64,000 nucleotides of DNA from Chrysoperla carnea. Its lineage: Eukaryota > Arthropoda > Insecta > Neuroptera > Chrysopidae. A model generated the notes under the pieces. The model was given only the letters and a program-made list of their open reading frames with translations. It ran no database searches and was not told where the DNA came from. Of the stretch, positions 22,621-36,200 are shown piece after piece (the first letter of the stretch is position 1; the number at the start of each line of letters is the position of its first letter). Both the position numbers and the translations under genes were made by a program. The stretch lies in the NCBI RefSeq assembly GCF_905475395.1, contig NC_058338.1:90877435-90941434 (forward strand), in the 5' to 3' direction.

Positions 22621-25087
22621 ATGAATTTTAATCGCTATCGTTGGTGTGTAGCGTCTAGCTGTACAAATAATAGCATTAAAACTCCAGAAAAGTTGTTCAT
22701 CAAAGTGCCAGATGATATTAAAATGAGAAATGTTTGGTTGGAACTCGCAAAACGCGAGACATTATCAACTAAAAGTCGATTGTTTTTATGTGAGGATCAT
22801 TTCAATGTAAGTAAAACCCCCTAATTATAATCTAATAATACTTTGCCTTTTTGTCCTGTATATGTATAAACAAAGTTGATGGTAACATAACCTACAATTA
22901 CTATGAAAGCCATCAACAAATTAGTAATTAATGCATATTATTTAAGTTGGAGCAAGATATGAAGAATTATATGGAATACAAAATAATGGGAACTGTAAAA
23001 CAAGTTAAAATGAAAGCAAATACCATCCCATCCAGATTTGTTTTTCATACTGACGAAAAATACAGCTTGTCACCAAATACTAGCAAGTCAACTTTTACGA
23101 ACACACAAAGTCTGGATTTTGTTCAAGGAACTGAAAACAGCGAGCTATCTGAAATTGGTAATGTTTGCTTTTACAAAACCGGTTTGCATTTTAATAAATA
23201 AATAGGTACAAATGAAATGCACTGACGAAAGAACACAATTATTACTTCTTGAAGTTGAAGTTGATAGATATTTACCTAACTGTTTACACTAAACTAACAG
23301 TTTTTGCCTATATGACGACATATCAGATCGGCTCGTACTTTTAGTTTTAATATAATAAAGCAATAATGTGCTTCTATGAGTCAAAATCAGAATGTTTAAG
23401 TATAATCCAATTAATATACGAAATGGATGACAAAATTGCTCTCAGAAAACAAAAAATACTTTGTTATAAAAGAAAACAAGTCAAGAAATATAGCGTTTTT
23501 ATTTACGGCTAATCAATGGCTAAGTTAATCGAAAAAATTGGCAAAAGTCAAAAAAACTTTTCTTGCGATTAAAAAAAAAGTTGACGTACAATGCAAAATA
23601 TTAAATTTAAATAAGAAAGTTCTAGATCTCAAAAAAACCTATCGATTGAGGTCTAGTAAGTCCGATTTATAGTCGTTTTTACATTTGCTTATAACTTTTT
23701 TTCTTTTTCGATTTTAAAGGTGATATTTAGTGAAATTATAAGTAATATGTTCACAAATCTTCAGTTTTTTTTTTAGCCGAAAATTTTTCTAAATATCGCA
23801 TTTTTCGAAAAAGGGGCTTAATCTCTTCGTCTAAACTTCTTCGAACATAATATTTTAGAAGCAAGGGAAAATTTTTTAATTTTTAATGCCAAAATCGGGC
23901 AAAGAAAAAGTACATTTTTTGGGATGGGTTTTTTGCGGTAAAAACTAAAACTCGTAGACCTTTAAAACTTCTGATTTTTCGAGGCCCGATTTCGGCTTCA
24001 AAAATTAAAATTTTCACTTGCTGCTAAAATATCATGCTCGAAAAATTTAGACTAAGAGATTAAGACCCGAAAAACCGCTCTTCCATAATCCCTCGAACAA
24101 GAGGAAAGATTTTACGATAGGTGTCCTTTTTCGAAAAAATGCGATATTTCAAAAAATTTTCAAATTTTTTGCTTAAATAACTAAAGATTTGTGAACCTAT
24201 TACTCATAACTTCCCTAAATATCAACTTTAAAATCGAAAAAGAAAAAAGTTATAAGCAAATGTAAAAACGACTATTTTCGCTTATTATTTCTCTCAAGTT
24301 TTCTTGACACCTACGCATCCGAATCGGACTTATTGACGTCTAGTAAGACAGGTTTTTTGAGATCTAGAACTTTCTCATTTTTTTGCATTGGACGTTAATT
24401 TTTTTTTAATCGCAAGTGAGCCGTTTTTTTTTTTTTTACTTTTGCGAATTTTTTCGGTTAGTTTAGCCATTGATTAGCCGTAAACAAAAAACGCTATGTT
24501 TCTTGGTTTGGTTTCTTCTATAACAACGTATTGTTTGTTTTCTGGTAGCAATTTTGTCAAATTTAACATTGGGCCTCCGTAGATTAATTGGATTAGTATA
24601 TTTCTACATAAATTTTAATTTTTATGAAATTTCATAATTTATTTTTCACTACCGAAAGTACCCCATATTTAGTACATTTTTAAAATATTACTTTATAGAT
24701 GTTAAACCACGAAAAAAGTTAAAAAACACGTCAGTTCCATCGCGTAACTTACAAGATATTAAAGCTGATACAAAGTCAAACGTAAATGAAGAACGATGTC
24801 AAAGAAACAATAAACAAAGTATCAAAAAAATGGTAAATAAACTGGAAGAACAATGTCCTACTGATGCTGCAAAACAACAGTGGTTCATTGACAACAGCAG
24901 TGCTTCGATAACAGAAGAAGAAATTTTTAACAACAGCAGTGATATTAATATTAAACATGAACCACTTCATGAAAATTACGAATATGTATCCACAATTAAT
25001 TACGAAAATAATATACTTGAAAATCAATTAAATACAGAATTCATTATTAAAGATGAATTATTAGAAGAAAGTATTTTAGGAATATAG
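22621..25087 (+). CDS. THAP-domain protein, three exons
   Basis: Exons are 22621-22806, 22947-23157 and 24699-25087; joined length 261 residues. Exon 1 encodes the front of a THAP zinc finger: CVASSC (C-x4-C), the invariant Trp in NVWLELAKRE, and CEDHF (C-x2-H). Exon 2 completes it with NYMEYKIMG and TIPSRF, the counterpart of the AVPT.F box. The rest is acidic and Asn/Glu-rich without a recognised domain, so this is not a full P-element transposase. THAP domains bind DNA; the target is unknown. Start: ATG 22621 places Cys9 early, as usual. AATAAA-type signal at about 25139. Intron 2 holds a 1.19-kb foldback insertion. Confidence 0.85.
23405..24594. mobile_element. 1.19-kb foldback element in THAP intron 2, with AGTATA duplication
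   Basis: Ends ATCCAATTAATATACG and CGTAGATTAATTGGATT are inverted repeats, and homology between halves continues inward almost to the centre, with indels. For example, GACAAAATTGCT (23429) pairs with AGCAATTTTGTC (24547), and ACGGCTAATCAATGGCTAA pairs with 'ttagccattgattagccgt'. AGTATA flanks both sides (23399-23404, 24595-24600). Removing the element restores 'tttaagtata...tttctacataaatttt', matching the uninterrupted family-A copy at 42030-42050. No coding frame. Confidence 0.85.
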
Positions 25088-25500
25088 TGGACATTAAATT
25101 AAATACTAGAGAAAAACTATTTTCATGTGATATTTTGTAATAAAACATTTAAAAACAAGTATTTTATATAATTTTTTTAAATTTTGTTTTCGAGAATCTT
25201 TCACAAGACCATTAAACCACTAGATTTGGAAAAAAAAGGATATTAAAATTTTGTCCTAATTTGACCCTCACGGGTAAACAGTGAAAAAATGAAACGAAAA
25301 ATTTTTACAAATAAATATTTCAAACAAACATTTTTACATTTAAACTTTTTGTTCTATCTCTAACGATTTACAAGATGACTCTTAAGAACCCAAGACCCAA
25401 TGGATGTGTAAATATTATCAATGATAAATAAATGAGAACTCTAGGATATTTCGAAATAAATTTCGATTTTTGCCCCAATTTCCTATATCAATTTTTTGTA

Positions 25501-25545
25501 TTTTATAAATACGTATTTCGACTACCGAGTAATCATCATCAGTAT
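25501..25545 (-). ncRNA. Hammerhead-ribozyme-like motif (left arm)
   Basis: On the minus strand: CTGATGA (25542-25536), one extra T, a stem-loop GATTAC-TCG-GTAGTC, then GAAA and the self-complementary ATACGTAT, followed by T. The order and sequences match C3-A9, stem II, G12-A14, a minimal stem III and an NUH cleavage triplet (AUU). The caveat is the single extra base between A9 and stem II relative to the consensus. Confidence 0.45.
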
Positions 25546-25646
25546 GAATTAGCTAATCGTAATAACCCTTATGTTACTGGTTGCACGTGCAGTCCGCCAC
25601 CAAATTAGCAACCAGTAACATAAGAGTAATTACGATTAGCTAATTC

Positions 25647-25690
25647 ATACTGATGATGACTACTTGGTAGTCGAAATACGTATTTATAAA
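25647..25690 (+). ncRNA. Hammerhead-ribozyme-like motif (right arm)
   Basis: Plus strand: ATA before CTGATGA (25650-25656), an extra T, stem II GACTAC-TTG-GTAGTC, GAAA, and ATACGTAT (25676-25683), then T (25684) as the proposed cleavage base. The following TAT can pair with the ATA preceding the core, and further A-U pairs resume after a small internal loop, as in type I hammerheads. The short palindromic stem III would work best as a dimer. Confidence 0.45.
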
Positions 25691-27211
25691 ATACAAAAAA
25701 ACTGATCTAGGAAATTGGGGCAAAAATCGAAATTTATTTCCAATGGATGTAGTTGCTCATTTACGAACTCAATACCACTTTTTTCGTTTTACCAAAGAAT
25801 GTATGTATCTGTATTCTTTGGTTTTAGGCACGCTATAAAAATTTCTTATGATCTCTTTTCACTTTTGAGTTATTATATGTTCACGGATAGACGGACGGAC
25901 CAACGAAAATTTACTAATTAAATGAGTCAAAATTATAACATTTCGTAACTGAATTCTAAAAAATTTTGCAAATAAACATTAAACGTGTTTTTGGCACACG
26001 ATCACGGCTGTAGCGAGAAAACAAGTTGGGAAACTTCACATCTAATGCAAAAAACACATTCATGTTGCAACTAGTTTTATAAATAGCTATTAAATCAGCA
26101 TAAACGAATTCACATTGGAGAAAAAACCATTTTCATTTCAAAAACTATTTTTGTAATAGAAAATTTCCTCGACAAAATCATTTAGCCTGGCAAACAAATA
26201 CGCACTGGAAAAAATAACTCATGCGTTATTTGTAATAAAAAATTAAAGGGCACCCTGTATATATCCTTATTAATATAATATAACTAATAGAGTTCTTAAG
26301 AGATCAAAGAAGCCTTATTTGGGTGGTCAAGAAGGTAAGGCGGATGATTTTGCACTGATGTTTTTTAACCCCCGAACCAAAAAAGGGTTTTTATAAGTTT
26401 GAACGCTATGTGTGTCTGTCTGTGGCACCATAGCGCCTAAATGGATGAATCGATTGAATTTTTTTTTTCGTTTTAAAGATAATTTAATGGGGAGTGTTCT
26501 TAGCTATGTTTCAAGTGCGAGTTTAGAGTTCCGTACCAGGAAAAACTAAAAAATAGGCGATGATCCTCAAAATCGGTTCAGTTTGCTGAAGGCTCCAAAG
26601 AAAAAGATAATTTAATGGAGAATGTTCTTAGATATTTTCAAGTGTGAGTCTAGGATTTTAGAATTTTTTTAAATTATGTAAATATAATTTGTTATACATT
26701 GGAATTCTTCAACGAGTAACTTCTAGGAAAATTGTGTATATTATTGAAATTTGTGTAAATTGCAAGTGATTGCATTATTGTACTAGGTTTTTTTTATATC
26801 AATTTTTCATAAATCATTAATTTAATGATTAATCAATCCATCATGAATACATCACATGATATAAATTGCATAATATTATTATTACATGTAATTGCGTTTT
26901 GAAATGTAATTCAAAAAAACTTAAATTGCCAATTCATAGATGGCATATTTATCATCAAAATAAATTATAGACAACATAAGCTTTATTATTTTTATTGAAC
27001 ATTAAAAATTATTTTATCTATGATTATATATTCTGTGACAAGTGTGTAGTAAATGTATTTCAATTTTGGAAATGTATTTTAAAATATATACATGTACATA
27101 TTAAAAAAATATATATAATAAATTATAAACATAATTAAGTTATTGATATTTTAAAAAAATAATTAATTTTTATATATTTTATTTAATTAAAACGAATATA
27201 AGTTTTTAAAA

Positions 27212-30200
27212 ATGGGAGTACCAAAATTCTTTAGATATATAAGTGAACGTTATCCATGTTTAAGCGAAGTTGTAAAAGAATATCAGGTAAATATTTTATT
27301 ATATAATATAATACATCTATTGTTATTTACCCTTTAAAGAGGGTTCAATAAGTTTTGAAAGTGTATCTTATTTTCTTCACACCAGTTGAATATGTTTTGG
27401 GAATGGGTCATTTTGTGACATATTTGTAAACATATTTTTTTTTGTAAATTAAAGTTATCACCTGTTTTATTGAGTTAAGGACATTTGGCTGGTTTCTACT
27501 AAAAGCGCTTAACATTTGGAAGATATTTGTTTAGGAGTATAATATCTAACTACTTATGTTCGAGTTTTAATGTTTTGAAATTGTACCTAAGTCTGAGCCT
27601 TTTAGAATCTTAAGATTTTTCATCAAACTCCGAATATAAATTGAGAAGATGTTCAAGTTTATTATTAGAATTGTTTGGATATCTTTGACATTTTTAATAA
27701 ACTCATCTTACAGGATGCTCTGGAAATATTGCAAAAGTTTCTTAAACAAAGTGTTGCCGGATCTTAGTTCATTGGAACTCGTTTTTCTTTTTAATTTGAT
27801 TAATAATATCGAAATTTGATTTTGATGAGCTTATTTCGTATTTTGATGAGCCTGGTTGCATAAATTCGTAGCTTATTTGAACATAGACCAACAATGCTGC
27901 AAGGCAAGGTTCAAACATCTTCCACCAGACGTCGATAATTGTAGGAGTATGCGTTATAAGTAGATTTTTTGCTCAAATATTGCGAAAAATAAAGTTTTTT
28001 CTAAAAAGGATATTTCATTAGGTTAAAGGATATTTTATTAGTTTCAAAGAAGAGTGTTGCTATTACAACCAGCCACGGATATCCGATATCCGTGTCTTTA
28101 ATTTCCCACAGGGTCAAAAAAAACGCGCAGACTCGTGCTAATTCGACCTCATTAAAGGCATGGCCAACTCAATCCGTGACTAACTGTATATCCACGGATA
28201 ATGCGTGTCTGAAATTATAGACAGATGATATATTATACAGTTTGGCAACTATCTCGTTAGCCATTTAAAATATATGAAGTAAGAAGAGTTTTTTTGGACA
28301 TTCTTATGTATAAGACAAAGAAAGAGTCTTCAGAAAATGTATTGAACGTGATGTACGCGTAATCATATCATTTGATCTGTAGTTGTACATGTGTATACAT
28401 GAACACAGTCGATCAGTCTCATCACTTGTACATCACTCGAAGTTGTACACATACGATACAGTACGCGTCACACCCAGTACATTCCTTCTTTGTTATATAC
28501 ATAAGAACGTCCATAAAAACTCTTATTTCATATATTTTAAATGGCTAACGAGATGGTTGCCAAACTGTACATGTATTATTTATATAAATTATAGACGCGG
28601 ATATCCGTGGCTGGTGGCAATAGACACTCGGTTCAAAGAATTGTCATTATAAAAAATTGTGAATCAAAGTGAGAGTATAATGTTAATTTTTTCCTTGCAG
28701 ATCCCAGAATTTGATAATTTATATTTAGATATGAATGGAATTATCCATAATTGCAGTCATCCTGACGATAACAATCCACATTTTCGGATTACTGAAGAGC
28801 AAATATTTAAGGATATATTTCATTATTTAGAAGTAAGTATAGAATTTGTTCCTATCCAAATTAAATTTTTGCTCGAGCAGCACTGATTTCGAGCAGCAAA
28901 TTTGAGAAGTTCGCTCACTGAGTAAAATATAAAAAGTGGCCACAAGCCAAGAACCATTTTAAAAATCAGGAAAGTTTGGGATATAACAACAAATCTTAGA
29001 TAATGAACTAACGAACAATATTTACTTGAATATTGGGATTATGTCAATATCTACACTTAAGATAAATCAGAGAAATCCAAAATTTTGGGTTTTTTCTGTT
29101 ACCATATACCCAGCATCGGAATAAGCCTTGTTGGGGCCTGGATACAAATTTCTCTTTCTTTTTTTGCCGTTTTTCTGCCCTTGAAAGGATCTCTTTTATA
29201 ACCCTCCTAGCCTCCGGGTTAATCCGGAAAATATTCTAACTAATCGTCAAATGAAGAATATTTTTGTATTCTTTGGCTCAAAATTATACTATAGCAGAGT
29301 TTTATAAAATTCCGAAACAAAAAGTTGTTTGTGATTTTTTAAGGGTCTCTTAGAAAACTTGAAAAAATCAAGAAACTTTTTTTTCCTTTTAATGTCAACA
29401 AAATTCTTACATTAAGTAATTTTGGCTCAAAAATCGTCCATCCATTTGATCATTGGTCCCATTGATAACTGAGTGTTGCGACCTCACCAACTGGCGATAA
29501 TAATTCGTACTAATTATAAGACGAAGTGAGCCCATTATGGGTAATTTTAATTTTGACTACCAGATAGCAATACTTGTACTTATAATTTTTAAAGGCTAAT
29601 AAAACTATTCAAATTCAAATCAGATAACTGGGTTTTGCAATCCCCCAAATAACTATAATAATTCGTACTAATCTAAACAGAAAACGGATCTGTTTTCAGT
29701 AGTTCCAATTTATACTAACCAGGTTATTTAACATTTATCAATAATGTCCGATTTCTATAGTGGAGTATCGGAAATCATACGTGAAATTTGTTTTTTAACC
29801 ATGCTCTAGTCTCTCATTATCTAACTAAAATATTTATGATTTCAGGTATTATTTCGAATGATACGTCCTCGAAAATTATTTTTCTTAGCTGTTGATGGTG
29901 TTGCACCACGTGCAAAAATGAATCAACAACGTGGACGTCGGTTAGTATAACATAGTAAATTCAACAAATTGTTTTAAAAACGAATTATTATTTTTCTAAA
30001 TCTAAATATTTGTTCAACAGTTTTCGTTCAGCAAAAGAAGCTGAAACATTAGTTGAAAAAGCAAAAGCAAAAGGTGAAATATTACCAACAGAAGCTCGAT
30101 TCGATTCAAATTGTATAACACCTGGAACATTATTTATGGCTAAATTACATGAACAATTAAAATATTTTATTGTAAATAAAATCTCAACGGATAAATCATG

Positions 30201-33200
30201 GCAAAATTGTAAAATAATTTTATCAGGTCATGAAACACCCGGTGAAGGTGAACATAAAATTATGGATTATATACGTTATTTACGTTCACAACCTGGTTAT
30301 GATCCACATACACGACATTGTTTATATGGATTGGATGCTGATTTAATTATGCTTGGATTGTGTACTCATGAACCGTATTTTTCATTATTAAGAGAAGAGG
30401 TATCTGAAATTTAAGTTTTGTTTACATATAGGGTGCGCCAAATTTAATGTCGGTATGTGAACATTAAATAACTTTAAAAGAAGGGAACCATATAGTTATT
30501 TTTTTGGTATGCCATGGCCTTTCATGGATATTGTATGGATTTTCCGTTCTCTAAATGCGTAAATTTTGCTTATTAACACCCCCAGAGAGTGTGAAATGGA
30601 CCTCTCCGCCCATCTAAATTTGCTTTAAAAAATCAGGTTCTGTGTCAACCATTTGAGCGACTGTTTTTATTCAGTTTTATTCAATTTGATGCTTTTTGAC
30701 CCAAATAGTTATTTTTTTTGACATGCAATGGCGTTTCATGGATCTCCTGTGGTTTCTCCGTTCTCTAAATGCGTCAATTTTGCTAATTATCGCCGCCAGA
30801 GAGTGTAAAATAGTCCTTTTTATTCAATTTGATGCAATTTTTAAAAATTAGATTCTGTGTCTCTTCGATCGGTTTACGGCCTTCACGCTCTCTTCGACCG
30901 GTTTATGGGAACCTTGATCATTGCTAAAAGGCATGTTGACGATCTCTCACTATTTTGTGCTCAACATTATTTGACACCAACGACGAATAGTGTTGTCAGA
31001 TAATGCTTGTTGACCACGATATTTTCACGATTGTATAGCGCCATTATTTCAGCGCATTGTTTCGGTTTGAAGCGATGTCTAATCATCTCAATCGGTTAAC
31101 AAATGTCAAAGTTATTCAATGTTTATATACAGTCGTTAAAGATGGCACACCATTTACATCTCTTGAAGGTAGAAAATCAAAAAATGTTTGATGTCAATAT
31201 CTTTTTGAAACGAAATAATTTTTTATTTTTTAGGTGAAATTTAGCAAAAAAGCAAAGAAAACAAGCGTTCCTGAACAAATAACATTTTATTTATTACATC
31301 TTTCGTTGATGCGTGAATATTTAGAATTAGAATTTATATCATTGAAAGATAAATTGAACTTTGAATATAGTATCGAAAACATTATCGATGATTGGGTATG
31401 TATTATATAATTACTCCATTGAAAACTTACATTTTGGGTTGTAAAAGTCTAACAGTAGTTGTTAAAAAGGGCTAGTGTAAAGTTAAATCCATGTTCGTGA
31501 GGTCGCAACCTTTGCCCCGAAACCGTCAGCTTGTAGAAAAGTATGCATCATCTTTTTCGTCGTCGATATCACGCAAACAAAAAATGATATCGACTTCGTT
31601 GAGGTGTCGATCGATTAATAATAACGGTAATATGATCCGAAAAAAATTTCATAATAAAAATTTTTATTTTTTTCTTAAATTTTTGCAACTATATATTATG
31701 CTGGGAAGTTATTTGTGTGACCCTCAAGAATCGGATCAGACCCTACTCATGGCTTGTTTTGTTTTAAAATCAAGCTCAAGTTTAATCGATCTATTTTGTA
31801 GGTATTGATGGGTTTCCTTGTTGGAAACGATTTCATTCCACATTTACCAAATTTGCACATTCACAATAACGCTCTTCCAATATTATATAAAACGTATATG
31901 CAAGTTTTACCCACGTTTGAAGGTAAATTTTCTTTCTTTTGTTTCAAACGAATAAAACTGAAAATTATAATAAACATTAAAAATTTTTTAGGATATATTA
32001 ATGAAGGTGGTAAATTAAATTTAGAACGATTTGGTAAATTTTTAAACGAATTAAGCTCTATCGATACAGACGCATTTGAGGAAAATTATGCAGATTTAAA
32101 ATATTTTGAAGATAAAACTGGTCGTAGATTAGAGAACTTTGAAAAACCAAAAACATTAGAACCGTTTTCATTTGATAATGAGGAAGCAGAAGTAACTACC
32201 AGTACTTCAATGAAAAATGATTTGATTGATTTGGTATCCGCTACGGACGTAATGGTAAGCAATAAGAACTCTATCATAGGTTAATATCCTATTGTAAAAA
32301 TAATTTCTCAGCATTCTAAAATTTAGTATAATTGTGTATCCGTAATATAAATTTTTGTTAATTAGTTTTCAGAATCGGAGAATGATGCCAGCGAAGGTGA
32401 AACTGATGATGAATTCTTTCAAAGAGAATTCAAACAACATAAAAATGATTACTATATGAATAAATTGGAATATGCAAATGTTACACCGTAAGTATTTAAT
32501 GCATACGGGAAGAAGGGGTTGCCTTAAACAAAAAAAGATATGGCCAAACCTTGAGTCCAAGCTGGTGCGTACGGGGAGGGGGGGGTATGCATCACTGCTC
32601 AATAAAATACTTTTCATTCAATTATCAATATTTAATTTTTGCATTAATAATAAATATCTGGACGACCGAGCTTTGCTCGGTATTCTTAAAAAGACACAAA
32701 TTTTATCACTAATAGAAGACCGTTTTAAATGTCTCCACACAAATACCAATTTGAATCATTAACTACGATATACACCAATAGATGTCAGGAAGAGTTATAA
32801 TTTGCATTGTATTTCATTAACTACGATATACACCAAAAGATGTCAGGAAGAGTCATATTTTGCGATGTATGTTTCAGTTTTTCATGAAAAAACGAATAAA
32901 ACGACGTTTTTTTAAAATGAAACCTTGTTAGATCGACTTATCGCCCCAAAAAACCCCTACATACTCATTTTCATGAAAATCGTTGGAGCCATTTCCAAGA
33001 TCGTTGATATATATATATATATATACAAGAATTGCTCGTTTAAATATATAAGATAATACATCAGAGGAGTACCGCAAATGGGTCCCTAGAAGCTAGATCA
33101 AAGAGTCCTCTGTGCCCTTCTTGAGAATAACCCGTCACCCGAAAACGACACGTATTTAGGATTCTATTGAGACCAGACGCCACACAGAAACGACATTGTT

Positions 33201-36200
33201 TCTCTGGCGAGATTTCTCTCAGAATTGATGGATTGAAGATTTCAGACTCGAAAAATTCTCAACCTGACGCACTGCAGGTTTCTGTAGGTGCAAATAACAA
33301 TGCAATGCATGGAGGTTTTCACCATAATAATGTATGGAGATTTCACCGTCCTCTATACAGACTCTACAAGTGGGATCATCAAAGATCCGCATGTTATGTA
33401 GATGATAGTTCAATCATGTCCTCGACAGTATTCTCAAGACTCGCAATATCCTTCTCAACTCTACTAAGTTTCAGACGAGCACAGTAATATTGTCAGCAAA
33501 TCAAAACAGGCTTGTCGTATCCATTCCCTGATTCAGTAAATTGGCAGAGTGGGGGTGAAATTGAGACGAACAATCGAATATTTTCAAAGCTGTAAATTAC
33601 ATGAAAATCATTTTAGCGGTTTAAAAGATGTGAACTCTTTTATCAGGGGTTTATCTAGTTTTATCAAATTTACTATTTATATTTACCTATTTCTAAGCAA
33701 CCATAATATGCCACCGCGAAGTGTGGAAGGGCACAGCTAGTTCCATATAAAAAGTAATAACAAAACGAAATTTTTTAGTAATAAAACTGAGAATGATTTT
33801 TTTTTTCGAACGCTGTGTAGTTACCGCGCTTTTGTTCATTACTGTTGGTATTATTCTTTGACAGAATTATATGTTCTTTGAGAAAGTTCAACTTAACAAA
33901 TGAAACGTTACAATACATAATAATAGATTTCATTTTTATTTATCCAGTGAGGTATTACGATCTCAAGCCGAAGGATATGTTCGTGCCATACAATGGAATC
34001 TACATTACTACTATAATGGATGCTGTTCTTGGTCATGGTATTATCCGCATCATTACGCTCCATACGTCTCAGATATTAAAGAATTTAGTAATTTGGATTT
34101 ACATTACGATTTGGGCAGACCATTTTTACCATTCGAACAATTATTGGCTGTTTTACCATCAGCCAGTAAAAGTTTATTACCTGAAGTCTATCAAAAATTG
34201 ATGACCGATGAAAATTCACCGATTTATAAATATTATCCAACCGATTTTCAAACAGATCTCAATGGTAAAAGACAAGAATGGGAGGCTGTTGTATTAATTC
34301 CGTTTATTGAAGAGGTTAGTTAAAATTATATTTTTACAAGCTTTTATTTAGTTTCAACCTGTCCGTTATTTTTAATCAAATCTTGCAAGTTAAATTTGAA
34401 CCAATTTTCGGTTTCCCATTGAGTTAAAATTTTACATGCATTTGTAAATCGAATACAATGCATTTTTATTGTAAGTATGGGTGGCCTTATTTTCCCATTG
34501 CTTGCACCGTATTAGATATATCTCTGTGTCATAAAAAACGGACATTTTAGTATATATACTCTATTAAATCCGTGCGATTTTTGAGACAAAGAGTGTACAT
34601 ACAGTTGTGACACAGAGGTACAAAGATTTTTTTCGTAAAATCACTGTTTACCCGTGAGGGCGCAAATTAGAATAAAACTCTGTTGCCCATTTTCTCCAAA
34701 ACTAAAAGAATTGAAAACATTTCTAGAAAATACTTTCAAAGTTTTTGCAAACACTTATATTTAACACTTTCTATGCAGGGTATTTCAATAATTAACGTCA
34801 ATTGCTGGTTTTCACTTGTTAGTTTTAAATTAAAAATTTAAATAAAAAATATTTTTTTAGGAATAAGCTTTGACTGTACTAAAAAGTAAAAAATAATTTT
34901 TCTTACGAATTAGTCATACATGATTTTTTGTAAAAACTTGAGGCGCTAAGAATCATTCTTGATATTTTAAATTGAGCGCGTCCAGCTTTTACAAATATTC
35001 ATGTAGTGACTCATAAGCTTGAACCATGAAGGTTTCTTATAACCTTCATGGCTTGAACCTAAAAAAGTATATTTTATTTAAATTTTTTTTAGAATGCGGT
35101 ACAGCTTTGGAAAAGTTTTTAATAGATCTATCTTCTTGTTTTATTTTCTGAGTTTCAAAACTCTATGAATATCAATAAAAAAAAATGAGACATCTGTTTT
35201 AGTATAGATCGAAGATATTCGGTTAACGCTCTTGAAGATTAGGTGCAGCAGTTTCCAGAGCTATTCGCGCCAAAATTTCTAAGCTATGATTCATATGATG
35301 AGCCTTCTTTTACCAATCTGTTTATTTATTAATTTCCCCCAACTTTAACAAGCCCTATCCAGAAGATATCAAAACTGGAAAATTAAGATAGTAAAATGGG
35401 ACGCTTTTACTCTATTCAATGTTAAGTGCACTTTTCCAGCGAATAACGACTGTGTTAAATTTTCTTGTGTTATTCTTCCTGGCGTACAGGATTAGTTATT
35501 TGACTTAATTGATTTAAAAATAAATATTTTTTAAATCTTTTTTTATAGAAAGATCTTCTTGATGCAATGAAATCCTGTGATAAAGAATTAACATCTAGTG
35601 AAAGACATCGAAATAGCCATGGACCAATGTTATTATATGAATATGTTGTAGAAAGTCAAGGAACATATGAAGCTCCTGAATATTTTCCAAGGATTACAAA
35701 TAATCATACCACACTTAAATTGTTTACCTATAATGATATTCGTGTACCGGCTGATAAATTAATTAAGGGATTGTATCCTGGTGCTAAATTTGATACATAC
35801 TATCCAGGTTTTCCGACATTTAAACATTTAAAATATACACCGAGTTTAGAGAAACAAGGTGTGCGTGTGTTTGATCAACCAAGTCGAAGTGATAATTTAT
35901 TATTGAATATAGAAAATGATGAAAAACCACCACCTTTAGAAGAGTTAGCGGAAAAATTGTTAGGGCAAATTGTGTGGGTTAATTGGCCACATTTAACTGA
36001 AGCAAAGTAGGTATAATTAATATAATTCTGAAAACATAGAAAAATAATTATTTGACATCAATTAATGTTAATATTAATTTTTGAAACAGTGAAACCTGGC
36101 TAAGGGAGACATCAAGGGAGGTATTCCACTTACCCAGTATCTCAGATATTCAGGTATAAATAAATATCTGTCTCATTTACAGAGGATTCCATTAATAGAG

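Larger units (their letters stand above)
25408..25739. mobile_element. 332-bp foldback element with hammerhead-like motifs and 11-bp target duplication
   Basis: The arms are inverted repeats of roughly 135 bp, about 95% alike, from GAAATAAATTTCGATTTTTG to its complement ending at 25739. The centre is about 29 bp. CCAATGGATGT flanks both sides (25397-25407 and 25740-25750). Removing the insert joins the two halves of an inverted family-D repeat. The 11-bp duplication points to target-primed retrotransposition rather than cut-and-paste. Each arm carries one hammerhead-like motif facing outward. Confidence 0.85.
25088..27211. other. Intergenic region between THAP gene and XRN1
   Basis: Contains an inverted family-D copy (25260-25407 continuing at 25740-25985) split by a foldback element with hammerhead-like motifs (25408-25739), and a family-C repeat (26355-26690). 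From 26700 to 27211 the sequence is very AT-rich and should include the XRN1 promoter and 5' UTR; no motif can be supported. Confidence 0.5.

Noticed and set aside
31491-31808. 105-codon ORF in XRN1 intron 5 as a separate gene or exon
   Set aside because: It lies between well-supported exons 31234-31395 and 31802-31922, has no family resemblance and would break the XRN1 frame.
33001-33030. (AT)n run as a regulatory element
   Set aside because: A simple TA microsatellite at the edge of a Helitron-like repeat; no support for function.
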